Of a stretch of 64,000 nt of DNA, positions 8,087 to 17,105 are shown one piece after another. How positions within the stretch are numbered: the first letter of the stretch is position 1; the number at the start of each line of letters is the position of its first letter. Source of the stretch: Oscillospiraceae bacterium. GTDB lineage: Bacteria; Bacillota; Clostridia; Oscillospirales; Ruminococcaceae. Under the pieces are notes generated by a model. It was given only the letters and a program-made list of their open reading frames with translations, had not been told where the DNA came from and did not search any database. The stretch lies in NCBI GenBank assembly GCA_022800935.1, contig JAAWRH010000005.1, positions 1 through 64,000 on the forward strand, given 5' to 3'. The translations under genes and the position numbers were made by a program.

Positions 8087-8950
8087 TCAAACCTCAAAGA
8101 AATACTTCTTCATCAGATCCATGACCCTGCCCTTTGCGCCGCATTTTGGGCAGGTGTAGATGCCATAATAGTATGTAAGCGCCCTTACCGCCTGCCGGTC
8201 CCCCAGCAGGTCTACAAGATTGCTGAACCAGACATATATGTCCTTGAGGGATTTGCCGTCCCATTTGCCGGTGACAAGCCTGGCCGGGCGGATAGAACTG
8301 GGGTTCCTGGCGGAGAAGGGCTCGATGGTTTCGTCGCAGTAATCGCATTCGCCGCACATTACATAGCATTCGTCCATCAAGGTGCAGTTGAGAATAAAGG
8401 CCGCTTCCCTGTCTCCCAGGATTGCCAGCACAGCCAGGTAAAAGTGGATTTTTTCGCTTTCACACAGCCATTGAATACGGGTCAGGCTTCCCTCCAGGAA
8501 AACCTTAGTCCTCTCCTGAAGGACGGCGATGCTGGCGTTGTAGTCGTCCATGATTTTCCGGTCCGGGTGGGGGAGCTCGACGTCCAGTTGGTTTCCGGGG
8601 ATATCGGTGGCAAGACAAACCCCAAGCTCGGTAATCAGCTCCAGCTGGGTGTGGAAGTCCTTTTCCTCCGCCCGCCGCTCCAGGATAGCCACCAGATAGG
8701 GCACCGCCAGATAATCCGCAGGATAAAAGCGCATCTGGTCCGACAGGTTTTCAAAGAGGGTCTGGGTGGCGATGGCCTCCTCCAGCTTGTCGGAGGGGGT
8801 CTGTATCCGGGGGCGGGCCAGGAGCAGGGGACGGATGTCCTGGGAGACGTTCCCCTTTGCCCCGGTGTAGGTATTCCATAGGTCGGAATCCAATGGGACC
8901 AGGTTTAATTTTTTTGTCACTTTCGTATTTTTCTCAAAAGAAAGGGTCAT
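8087..8950 (-). CDS. Uncharacterised protein with two CxxC zinc-type motifs
   Basis: A 287-residue soluble protein I do not recognise. The start is the ATG at 8950, preceded by GGAGGAG seven bases upstream. A longer reading from 9097 would overlap mnmA and has no ribosome-binding site. The middle is helical. The C-terminal half has CGECDYC and, about 70 residues later, CPKCGAKG, together a plausible zinc-binding knuckle. There are no membrane segments. It follows mnmA on the same strand with a 55-base gap, so it may be the distal gene of an HD hydrolase-mnmA transcript. Function unknown. Confidence 0.75.
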   Translation of the reverse strand: MTLSFEKNTKVTKKLNLVPLDSDLWNTYTGAKGNVSQDIRPLLLARPRIQTPSDKLEEAIATQTLFENLSDQMRFYPADYLAVPYLVAILERRAEEKDFHTQLELITELGVCLATDIPGNQLDVELPHPDRKIMDDYNASIAVLQERTKVFLEGSLTRIQWLCESEKIHFYLAVLAILGDREAAFILNCTLMDECYVMCGECDYCDETIEPFSARNPSSIRPARLVTGKWDGKSLKDIYVWFSNLVDLLGDRQAVRALTYYYGIYTCPKCGAKGRVMDLMKKYFFEV

Positions 8951-9005
8951 AATTGCTCCTCCTGTTCCCATTGATTGCGGTTCGCTCCTGTCAAAAGGGA
9001 GGGAC

Positions 9006-10076
9006 TCAACTGTAAATTGTTCCTCCACCCAGTACCGTTTCCCCCTGGTATGCCACCGCCGCCTGACCGGGGGAAATGGCCCTTTGGGGCTGCTCAAACA
9101 CGACCTTCACCCGGTCCCCGTCCCTTTGCAGAACTGCCCGGTGTTCGGTCTGGCTGTACCTGATTTTAACCTCCGCCTCAAGCTCCCCGGTTGGGGGCTC
9201 GACAATCCAGTTCCAGTCCCCCACTGTAAAATGCCGGGAAAACAGGGCGGATTCCGGTCCTACTGTTACGGTGTTGTCCTTCATGTTCTTTTGGCAGACA
9301 TAGACCCGCTCTGGAACGGCCAGACCCAGTCCCCGCCGCTGCCCGATGGTGTAGGCCATGGCCCCCCGGTGGCTGCCCAGCACCCGGCCCTCCAGGTCAA
9401 TCAAATTTCCCGGCTGGCTGGTTTTCCCGGTGTACCGCTCCAAAAAGGAGAGATAATCCCCGTCCGGAATAAAGCAGATGTCCTGGCTGTCGTGCTTGCG
9501 GGCGTTGAGAAAGCCCTGTTCCTCCGCAATCTCCCGTACCTGCGCCTTGGTCAGCCCGCCCAGGGGGAACAGGGTGTGGGAAAGATGGTCCTGGGTGAGG
9601 GCGTACAGGACATAGCTCTGGTCCTTGGAGCGGTCCGCCGCCTTTTTTAAAAGGAACTGCCCCTCCGCCGCCTGTTCAATGCGGGCATAGTGGCCGGTGG
9701 CGATGTAATCGCACTCCAGCTCCCTGGCCCGGCGGTACAGCTCCCCGAATTTCAGATACCGGTTGCAGTCGATACAGGGGTTGGGGGTCAGGCCGGCGCG
9801 GTAGCCTTCGGCAAACTTCCGGATGACCATCTGTTCAAAGCCCTCGGAGAGGTTAAAGACATAGTGGGGAATTCCCAGGCGGAAGCAGACGCTCCGGGCG
9901 TCCTCCACGTCTTCCAGGGAGCAGCAGGTGTGACCGCTGCCAACCGGCAGCCCCGCCATGTCGCCGCTGTAGAGCTTCATGGTCACGCCGATGCACTCGT
10001 ATCCCTGGCGCTGCAGGAGATAGGCGGTGACACTGGAATCCACCCCGCCGCTCATGGCCACAAGGACCTTTTTCAT
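9006..10076 (-). CDS. mnmA: tRNA-specific 2-thiouridylase MnmA
   Basis: A 356-residue enzyme that activates tRNA uridine-34 with ATP and transfers sulfur from a persulfide to make the 2-thiouridine of Lys, Glu and Gln tRNAs. The PP-loop (SGGVDSS, residues 9-15) binds ATP. The catalytic cysteines are Cys101 in NPCIDCN and Cys201 in DICFIPD. KDQSYVLY in the tRNA-contacting region and the C-terminal beta barrel are complete, and length is normal. It lies 26 bases after an HD-domain gene on the same strand. No cysteine desulfurase gene is adjacent. Confidence 0.97.
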   Translation of the reverse strand: MKKVLVAMSGGVDSSVTAYLLQRQGYECIGVTMKLYSGDMAGLPVGSGHTCCSLEDVEDARSVCFRLGIPHYVFNLSEGFEQMVIRKFAEGYRAGLTPNPCIDCNRYLKFGELYRRARELECDYIATGHYARIEQAAEGQFLLKKAADRSKDQSYVLYALTQDHLSHTLFPLGGLTKAQVREIAEEQGFLNARKHDSQDICFIPDGDYLSFLERYTGKTSQPGNLIDLEGRVLGSHRGAMAYTIGQRRGLGLAVPERVYVCQKNMKDNTVTVGPESALFSRHFTVGDWNWIVEPPTGELEAEVKIRYSQTEHRAVLQRDGDRVKVVFEQPQRAISPGQAAVAYQGETVLGGGTIYS

Positions 10077-10102
10077 CTGGGAAGCCCCCTTTTTTCGTTA
10101 TG

Positions 10103-10660
10103 TTATTCGACCGCGTCGCTGGCGCGCATGGCCTGGATGGTCAAGTCGAACAGCTTGTCCAGCTCCCAGCCCAGCAGCTTTGCCCCGTTTTCGATGACCT
10201 CCCGCGAGCAGCCCGCGGCGAATTTTTTATCCTTGAACTTCTTTTTCAGGGATTTGACCTCCAGGTCGCTGACGCTGTGGGAGGGGCGCATAATGGCGGC
10301 AGCCCCGATCAGGCCGGTGAGCTCGTCAGTGGCATAGAGCACCTTTTCCATCTCGTGCTCCGGCCGGATATCGACGGTGAGCCCATAGCCGTGGCTGGCT
10401 GTGGCGCGGATCAGCCGGGGGTCGATTCCCCGCTGCTCCATCAGCTCCTGACTTTTGACGCAGTGCTGTTCGGGGAACTGTTCAAAATCCAGATCGTGGA
10501 GGATTCCCACGGCCTCCCAGAAATCCGCCTCCTCGCCGTATCCCAGCTCGTTGGCATACCAGCGCATGACGTCGCCGACCACGCGCCCGTGTTTCAGGTG
10601 AAATTCCCCTTGGTTGAATTCGCAGAGAAGGTCCCAGGCTTCCTTTGGCGTAGGTATCAT
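10103..10660 (-). CDS. HD domain-containing hydrolase
   Basis: A 185-residue HD-superfamily protein. The motif residues are His in HLKHGRVVGDVM near residue 24, the HD dyad in GILHDLDFEQFP near residues 54-55, and distal His/Asp in TASHGYG and YATDELTGL. These provide a metal-binding site for phosphohydrolase activity. Standalone bacterial HD proteins of this length often act on nucleotides, but the substrate cannot be read here. AAGGAGG precedes the ATG. It is immediately upstream of mnmA on the same strand and probably co-transcribed. Confidence 0.85.
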   Translation of the reverse strand: MIPTPKEAWDLLCEFNQGEFHLKHGRVVGDVMRWYANELGYGEEADFWEAVGILHDLDFEQFPEQHCVKSQELMEQRGIDPRLIRATASHGYGLTVDIRPEHEMEKVLYATDELTGLIGAAAIMRPSHSVSDLEVKSLKKKFKDKKFAAGCSREVIENGAKLLGWELDKLFDLTIQAMRASDAVE

Positions 10661-10975
10661 ATTGACGCGGCCTCCTTATGGCAAAGTGAATGTTTCATCT
10701 ATGGGCGGCAGGCAATGCCGCTTTTTTGATTTTAACATATGCCGGGCCCTTTTTCAATGGATTTTGGGAAAGCGAGGCAATAAATCGTGACATCCATCCT
10801 GCTTATCAGGGAATTTATCTGAATGGCTGTAGACAATTATACCAAATTCCCTCTGGAAAAATTGGATTGTCTGTGCTAAAATAAGATAAATCTACATAAT
10901 CGACAAGATTATGGGGATTTTTTTGACTGAAATGGATGCCCCAACGAAACGGATTGTCCGGAAGGGAGCCGCGCC

Positions 10976-13333
10976 ATGGAAATACGGAAAACAAAGGAGC
11001 ATATCAGGCAGCGATTCGGCAGGCTGTTTGTCTCAATCGCCTTCAGCTATCTGCTGCTGATTCTTTTTATCTTTGGGATGGGCGCCCTCAGCTATGCCAA
11101 GGCGGAGGAGATGATGAGCCGCCAGATTGAGCAGTATAACCGCCAGCTCCTTCTCCAGACGCAGCGGGCCGCCGACGAAACCCTTTCCCGCGTCAATCAG
11201 CAGATCAGCACCCTATCTATGGATACCTCGGTCAACCGCTTTGCCTATACCAGGTGGTACCTGACCACCAGCCGGAGTATTTTGGAAAGCCTTGACGTTA
11301 TCAACCGCCTGAACAGTGCGCGCAGTGTGCTCCAGGAGGCCGCTGATATCTTCATATATTATAACAATTCCGATGTTATCCTCAATACCGCTACCTACTA
11401 TTCCCCGGAGCGCTACCTTTCCGACAAGCTCGACGAATTTGATATCTCCTCTGAGGAATGGCGTCAGGCGCTGAATACCTATCAGGTCGGACGTTTTTTC
11501 TTCACCAAAGAGGTAAACGGGGATGTACTGCTGCTTCAGACCATTCTTTCCTATGGGCGTTCGGAGCTGAGGGCCACGATAGGCATCCGGATTAAGGCGG
11601 ACGCCCTTAATAAAGGCTTTGAAACCTTTGGAAAAAGCGATTGGGGGGGGGTAAAGCTAGAAAAAGAGAACCAGGTATATGTGGCGATGCTCACCGAAAA
11701 GGGAGAAGTGGTTTCGCAGAATATTCCCTGTCCCTATGACCATGCGGCTGAGGAAACCCGCTGGGAAATCCAGACGCTCCACTCCAACGGCGCGTATACT
11801 GTCCTAAACGGGGAACAGGTCATGATTTCCAGTGTGCATTCCCAGAATCCGGGGTTTTATTATCTGGTGATTGCGCCGTCGTCGGTGATTCTCCAGGACC
11901 TGCATTCCCTGCAGATGTATCTGTCCATGCTGACGGCAGCGGGTATTCTTTTGGGTGCTGCGGTGTTCATCTATGCCAAAAAGCGGAATTACGACCCCAT
12001 CCGGCAGCTTTTTCTCCTGTTAAAAAGCAAAAACGCCTCCGAGGCCATGGAGGACCGGGACGAGATACGTCTGATTGAAAAGACAGTCCAGCGCATTACC
12101 AGGGAGAGCGAGGAGATGAAAAGCGCCGTTTCCCAGCAATACCCGGTTATGCGCAACAACCTTCTGATCGGCCTGATGGCCGGAACCCAGGACGTCGCGG
12201 AGGTTTGCGAAAAGCTGAAAACCCTGGACATTGTCTTTGCGGAGCCCAACTTTGTTTCCCTGCTGCTGGACCTGGAGATAGACGAGACGGCGGAATCCGG
12301 CGTACAGCAGGAGCGTCTGCTGGCCTATGCAGCCATCACCAATATTTCCCAGGACCTGTTTCGCATGATTGGATCGGTCTACTCCGGCGAGAGCCCGGAC
12401 GGACTGCTGTATCTGCTGGTCAACACCGGGCTTGCCCCCTCCGAGGCGGAGGAGCTGATCTACAAGACCGCCAGCGAGCTGATTTCCCTGATGAACCACC
12501 TGTTTGGCATCCAGCTCACTATCGGAATGAGCGGCTGTCTCCAGGGGACAGGGCAGATATCCCGCGCCGGGCTGGAGGCGGGGAAGGCGCTGAAAAACCG
12601 ATTTGTTCAGGGCAGCAACACGGTATGCGCCTATAAATCCAGCGTCATCTCCTTTGGGAGCTACTATTACCCGCTGGAGCTGGAGCAGAAGCTGATCAAC
12701 TATGTCTCGGTGGGGGACCGGGAGCAGTCGGAGCAGATTTTGCAGACCATCTACCAGATCAATTTCAAGGATGTCCTTCAGCCGCCCAAGTTTGTCAACT
12801 GCCTGCTGTTTGATATCCTGGGCACCGTTTTGAAAATTATGGCGGATTTGGACATAGACTCGTCGCTTATATTCCCCAACGGGGATTCGGTGGAAAGGGA
12901 GATGCTGAAGTGCTCCACTGTAGCCGAGATGTTCGGTGTGCTTAGCCGGGCAATTGAAAGGGTATGCGAGGTCTCCAACGCCAACAAGCGGAGCAGTAGC
13001 AATCAGCTGATGGAAAGGATACTGAGGTTTATCGATGAAAACTACTGCAAGGACAGCATCTGCATTACTCTGATAGCCGACGCGGTGGAGATTACCCCCA
13101 CCTATCTGTCCCACCTCTTTAAGGAAAACACAGGAGAGAGCGTCATGCGGTACATCGAACAGCGCCGGATGGAAAAGGCAAAGCAGCTGCTGGGGGAAAC
13201 CTCCCTGACGGTCAACGAAATAGCCCTGCAAACAGGCTTTACCAACTCCGCGGTGCTGATAAGGACATTTAAAAAGATCAACGGGATTACCCCCGGTCAA
13301 TACAGGCAGGTGCTCAGACAGGGGGGAAAATAG
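10976..13333 (+). CDS. Membrane-anchored AraC-family transcriptional regulator
   Basis: A 785-residue regulator. TM1 lies near residues 19-42 (FVSIAFSYLLLILFIFGMGAL), followed by an extracellular sensor of about 260 residues, TM2 near 305-328, a cytoplasmic linker, and a C-terminal pair of AraC helix-turn-helix motifs (from about residue 675, with ITLIADAVEITPTYLSHLFKE then VNEIALQTGFTNSAVLIRTF). This one-piece sensor-regulator design is typical of Clostridia and Paenibacillus and usually controls the neighbouring lpl-type importer, here starting at 14310. The ATG follows GGAAGGGAG. It ends at a strong terminator. The ligand is not predictable beyond the likely imported glycan. Confidence 0.93.
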   Translation: MEIRKTKEHIRQRFGRLFVSIAFSYLLLILFIFGMGALSYAKAEEMMSRQIEQYNRQLLLQTQRAADETLSRVNQQISTLSMDTSVNRFAYTRWYLTTSRSILESLDVINRLNSARSVLQEAADIFIYYNNSDVILNTATYYSPERYLSDKLDEFDISSEEWRQALNTYQVGRFFFTKEVNGDVLLLQTILSYGRSELRATIGIRIKADALNKGFETFGKSDWGGVKLEKENQVYVAMLTEKGEVVSQNIPCPYDHAAEETRWEIQTLHSNGAYTVLNGEQVMISSVHSQNPGFYYLVIAPSSVILQDLHSLQMYLSMLTAAGILLGAAVFIYAKKRNYDPIRQLFLLLKSKNASEAMEDRDEIRLIEKTVQRITRESEEMKSAVSQQYPVMRNNLLIGLMAGTQDVAEVCEKLKTLDIVFAEPNFVSLLLDLEIDETAESGVQQERLLAYAAITNISQDLFRMIGSVYSGESPDGLLYLLVNTGLAPSEAEELIYKTASELISLMNHLFGIQLTIGMSGCLQGTGQISRAGLEAGKALKNRFVQGSNTVCAYKSSVISFGSYYYPLELEQKLINYVSVGDREQSEQILQTIYQINFKDVLQPPKFVNCLLFDILGTVLKIMADLDIDSSLIFPNGDSVEREMLKCSTVAEMFGVLSRAIERVCEVSNANKRSSSNQLMERILRFIDENYCKDSICITLIADAVEITPTYLSHLFKENTGESVMRYIEQRRMEKAKQLLGETSLTVNEIALQTGFTNSAVLIRTFKKINGITPGQYRQVLRQGGK

Positions 13334-13348
13334 GAGACAATGCAATCG

Positions 13349-13388
13349 AAAATGCCGGAAACCCTTTGGCTGGTTTCCGGCATTTTCA
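13349..13388 (+). terminator. Strong terminator after the AraC-family gene
   Basis: A perfect 15 bp stem (AAAATGCCGGAAACC with GGTTTCCGGCATTTT, 8-base loop). The U-tract lies in the stem arm on either strand, so it can work bidirectionally and also close the leftward remnant gene. Confidence 0.85.
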
Positions 13389-13913
13389 GTGACAGGTATT
13401 TGGGGAGTTCAGCAATAAAAGTCTACGAAAGCAGGGCTTTCTGCTTTGTGGCGATTCATCCACGGTTTTTCCAACGGACGCGGCAATCACATCCCAGGAA
13501 ACATTGCTTTGATGCAGACTGAAGATGACCTGGTTTTCTTTCTCCCGCAGGCCATTCTGGCATCCTTCCAGTAGGCCTTTCTGCCAGCCTCTGTTTTCGA
13601 TTCTGTCCAATACGTCACACATATTATGGGCGCTCCTTTCTGCGTTTTTATCATTATAGGCATTCTCGAACCGGTGATCCCCTGTCATCACGCTGAGGAG
13701 CTGCAATGTCTCCTGAACATGCTTCAGCTCCTGGGGATCCGGTATGTAGTCTCCGTTTTCACGCTTCTGCACAAAGTAATCCGCTACCACCCGAAAATCG
13801 CTTTTGAATACGTTCACCTGTTCCCGGCTCAGATACGCGATTTCAAAGACGTTAATTTTGTAATTGTTTACAAAGGGACGGAATTTTTCCGGTATGTCCG
13901 GCCTTTTCCGCAA
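13386..13913 (-). pseudogene. 5'-truncated Rpn/PD-(D/E)XK transposase-like nuclease remnant
   Basis: A 175-codon leftward reading frame resembling only the C-terminal half of Rpn-family (PD-(D/E)XK, recombination-promoting) proteins. It has FRPFVNNYKINVFEIAYL, a stretch ending ADYFVQKR, MTGDHRFENAYND, and the charged tail region GWQKGLLEGCQ. The N-terminal half with the catalytic PD-(D/E)XK residues is absent, and I see no continuation upstream. The C-terminus runs into the terminator with an atypical tail (FRRLLLLNSPNTCH), suggesting a frameshift. It lies between the regulator and its probable target operon. It is most likely a decayed, non-catalytic copy. Confidence 0.65.
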
Positions 13914-14309
13914 TATCCTTTTCTGCCATTTTTTACCTTCTTGAACACATCTTTGTTTGTTCTTGTCAAGTAAAGGGAGGATTCCCTCTTTCTGTCTATA
14001 TTATACTGGGATTCAACTGAAATGTTTTCCGCAGGTTTTCCAAAACCCGGACAGGGGGACAATGGAAAGGCGGCTTTTTCCCCAAAAAGTCAGGGGATTT
14101 TTATTGAATTCGCATGATCTGTATATGCTTCTCAAAAATAGAACATCCCCAAAATGTAGAAAATGATACAAAATACCCACTTGACACACAAACAGCATAT
14201 GGAAATCTGACAATAAATATGGAAAAATAAAGTCATTCCCGCGGACGACCCACAGGAGGGTTCCGCAGCTATTCAACAAAAGATTTTTAGAGGAGGAAAA
14301 CACAAGGTT
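13914..14309 (+). promoter_or_regulatory. Upstream region of the importer operon
   Basis: About 395 bases with no gene. A TTGACA box sits at 14181-14186, but no -10 box lies at ideal spacing (ACAATAAAT is about 22 bases on). A weak or activator-dependent promoter would fit control by the upstream AraC-type regulator. The ribosome-binding site GAGGAGG is just before the lipoprotein ATG at 14310. Confidence 0.4.
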
Positions 14310-16004
14310 ATGAACAGCACAATAAAGAAGTCCCTGTCCGTTGTTATGTGTACTGCGATGCTTGCTTCCGTTGCGGGATGCAGTTCATCCGGCACCCCGT
14401 CTACCAGCACAGCGCCGTCCCAGAGCTCTGCCGCTTCGCCGGCCTCCGGTAGCCAGGCGGAGAGTTCTGCGGCCAGCGGTTCCGAGGCGGCCCCCGCTTC
14501 GGATGGAACGGTGGCTATGCCCATTTCCGCCGAACCCATCACCCTTTCTTACTTTATCAAGATGAACAGCGCCATGTCCGCCACCATGCCCACCTATGAG
14601 GACGTGGAGTGCTTCAAAAAGCTGGAGGAGATGACCAACATCCATATTGAATGGATTCACCCCTCCAGCAATGACCAGTTTAACCTGATGATCACCTCCA
14701 ACGACCTTCCCGACCTGATCAACTGGCAGCTCACCACCGCCAAGGGAGGCTCCGAGGCGTTGATTAACGACGGCATCATCATCCCTCTCACCGATAAGAT
14801 GGCGGAGTTCGCCCCCAATTATACCCGCATTATGAACGCCAACCCGGAGCTGAAAAAGACCACCCTGCTGGACGACGGCACCGAGTACCAGTTCATCAAC
14901 TTCAACTACGACCCCACCGACAATTCCATCAAGGTATTCAAGATTTTGGGGCCGTACATCCGCAAGGACTGGCTGGACAAGGTCGGTCTGGGTATCCCCA
15001 AGACCACCGACGAGATGTACACTGTTCTCAAGGCCTTTAAGGACAATGACGTAAACGGCAACGGGGACCCCAACGATGAGATTCCCTTTGTCTGCGGCAA
15101 ATCCCTGGAGCCCGTCCGGGTGCTGTCCGGAGCGTTCGGAACCCGCGACAGCTTCCATATGAAGGACGGAGAGGTTGTTTACGGACCCACCCAGCCGGAG
15201 TTCAAAGAATACCTGACCATGATCAACAAGTGGTACTCCGAGGGGCTGATTAACTCCGACTTCCCGGTAAACGACAATCCCGGAGCAAAAATCCTCAGCA
15301 ATGAGGCCGGTTCCACCTATGCCTCCATGGGTTCCGGTTTGATTATGCAGTCCACCGCCCTGGCAGAGGAATATCCCGGCGCTGAGCTGGTCTCCATGCC
15401 CTGGCTCACCGGCCCCAACGGCGACCACAGCGTCATTTACGATTCAAACGCCAACCCCCGCGCCACCGCTATTACCACTGCCAACAAGCACGTGGAGGAG
15501 TCCCTCCGCTGGATCGACTACGCGTACTCTGCCGAAGGGTCCATGCTCACCACCTTTGGCATTGAGGGCGTAAGCTATGAAATGAAGGACGGTTATCCCA
15601 CCCTGACCGACCTGGTGATGAACAACACCATGGGCTACAACCAGGAGGAGGCCATCGCCCGGTACTGCCTCGGCCCGATCAACTACCCCAACGCCAGGGA
15701 TTACCGCTTCTACGAGCAGGTCAATCTGGATACCGAGATGAAGCGGCAGATTCAGGTGGACTGGACCCAGGCCACAGAGGACATCTGCATGCCTCCTATC
15801 ACCATGAACACCCAGGAATCCGCCCAGTACTCCAGCGTCATGGCGGACATCAAGACCTATGTGGACGAGATGCAGGTTAAGTTTATGATCGGCGACGAGT
15901 CCCTGGACAATTTTGATACGTTCGTTAAAAACATTGAGGGCATGGGAATCGATCAGGCGATTGAGATTCAGAAAGCCGCTTTGGCGCGTTACGGCCAGAG
16001 GTAA
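14310..16004 (+). CDS. Extracellular solute-binding lipoprotein (LplA-like)
   Basis: A 564-residue carbohydrate-binding lipoprotein of the large LplA/family-1 type used by CUT1 importers. The signal peptide ends in a lipobox with Cys24 (SVAGCSS), followed by a low-complexity Ser/Ala/Pro linker of about 50 residues that spaces it from the membrane. The mature domain has typical features such as FKKLEEMTNIHIEWIHPSS and FVCGKSLEPVR. It is first in an operon with two permeases, two glycoside-active candidates and a kinase-dehydrogenase fusion. No ATPase is encoded, as usual for lpl systems, which share an MsmX-type ATPase encoded elsewhere. The ligand is unknown. Confidence 0.93.
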   Translation: MNSTIKKSLSVVMCTAMLASVAGCSSSGTPSTSTAPSQSSAASPASGSQAESSAASGSEAAPASDGTVAMPISAEPITLSYFIKMNSAMSATMPTYEDVECFKKLEEMTNIHIEWIHPSSNDQFNLMITSNDLPDLINWQLTTAKGGSEALINDGIIIPLTDKMAEFAPNYTRIMNANPELKKTTLLDDGTEYQFINFNYDPTDNSIKVFKILGPYIRKDWLDKVGLGIPKTTDEMYTVLKAFKDNDVNGNGDPNDEIPFVCGKSLEPVRVLSGAFGTRDSFHMKDGEVVYGPTQPEFKEYLTMINKWYSEGLINSDFPVNDNPGAKILSNEAGSTYASMGSGLIMQSTALAEEYPGAELVSMPWLTGPNGDHSVIYDSNANPRATAITTANKHVEESLRWIDYAYSAEGSMLTTFGIEGVSYEMKDGYPTLTDLVMNNTMGYNQEEAIARYCLGPINYPNARDYRFYEQVNLDTEMKRQIQVDWTQATEDICMPPITMNTQESAQYSSVMADIKTYVDEMQVKFMIGDESLDNFDTFVKNIEGMGIDQAIEIQKAALARYGQR

Positions 16005-16120
16005 TTAGAAAAAACGGTAACAAACAAGGAACTACACCATCAGGGGAGCCGTCGCTGTATTTTGGGCAATGCGGCGGTTCCCTTTTGGAATTTACGGAGA
16101 AGCAGAAAGGAAGGAAACAC

Positions 16121-17071
16121 ATGGCAGCTAAGTCGTTATCCCCCGCCGGGACGCGAAAGAAAGGCGTTGGGGCTATGCTGAAGCGGGATTTTATGAAGTA
16201 CAAGGGAATATACGCTTTGGCGATTCCAGTATTGGCCTATTTTATCATATTCAAGTATATTCCCATGTATGGCATCACCATTGCGTTTAAAAACTATGTG
16301 CCGACAAAGGGGATTTTTGGGAGCGAATGGGTTGGGTTTGACCACTTTATGCGCTTTTTTAAAAGCGTGTATTTTAAAAGAACGGTCCTGAATACCCTGA
16401 TTATCAGCGTATATGATGTTATTTTCGGTTTTCCCGCCCCGATTATCTTCGCCCTTCTGCTCAACGAGGTGAAAAACAATATATTCAAACGCACCATCCA
16501 GACCATTACCTATCTGCCCCACTTTATTTCCACCGTTGTCATCGCGGGCATGATCATCGACTTTACCTCCCAAAACGGTCTAATCAATAACATTATCGCC
16601 CTGTTCGGCGGAGAGCGCACCGATATGCTGATGCGCCCTGAGATGTTCCGGGGCATCTATATCATCAGCGGCATCTGGCAGGGGGTGGGCTGGGGCTCTA
16701 TCATCTATCTGTCCGCCCTCTCCTCCATCGACCAGGAACAGTATGAGGCCGCCTATATCGACGGGGCCAACCGCTGGCAGCAGGCAATCAACGTCACCCT
16801 TCCCGGCATTATGCCCACTATCACCATCCTGTTTATCCTGAAGATTGGCGGACTGATGAGCGTCGGCTCCGAGAAAATACTCCTCCTGTACAGCCCTGTC
16901 ACATACGAGACCGCCGACGTCATCTCCACCTTTATCTACCGCAAGGGCCTGTTGGACATGGATTACAGCTTTTCAACAGCTGTCGGATTGTTCAATTCCA
17001 TTATCAACATCATTCTGCTGTCCACTGCCAACGCCCTCAGCCGCAAGGTAAACGAAACCAGCCTTTGGTAG
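16121..17071 (+). CDS. ABC transporter permease, LplB family
   Basis: A 316-residue inner-membrane permease with six predicted helices. The cytoplasmic EAA loop (EAAYIDGANRWQQAINVTLP) that contacts the ATPase is near residues 207-226. The start is the ATG at 16121 after AGGAAGGAAAC; an upstream in-frame TTG at 16085 has no ribosome-binding site. It lies 116 bases after the binding protein and 34 bases before the second permease. The sequence type (KYIPMYGITIAFKNY near the N-terminus) is characteristic of LplB-like polysaccharide importers. Confidence 0.94.
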   Translation: MAAKSLSPAGTRKKGVGAMLKRDFMKYKGIYALAIPVLAYFIIFKYIPMYGITIAFKNYVPTKGIFGSEWVGFDHFMRFFKSVYFKRTVLNTLIISVYDVIFGFPAPIIFALLLNEVKNNIFKRTIQTITYLPHFISTVVIAGMIIDFTSQNGLINNIIALFGGERTDMLMRPEMFRGIYIISGIWQGVGWGSIIYLSALSSIDQEQYEAAYIDGANRWQQAINVTLPGIMPTITILFILKIGGLMSVGSEKILLLYSPVTYETADVISTFIYRKGLLDMDYSFSTAVGLFNSIINIILLSTANALSRKVNETSLW

Positions 17072-17105
17072 TCACCCAAATATCTGTTCAGAAAGGATGG
17101 AAAAA

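Noticed and set aside
8951-9097. N-terminal extension of the zinc-motif protein
   Set aside because: Overlaps the end of mnmA and lacks a ribosome-binding site, while the ATG at 8950 has a perfect GGAGGAG.
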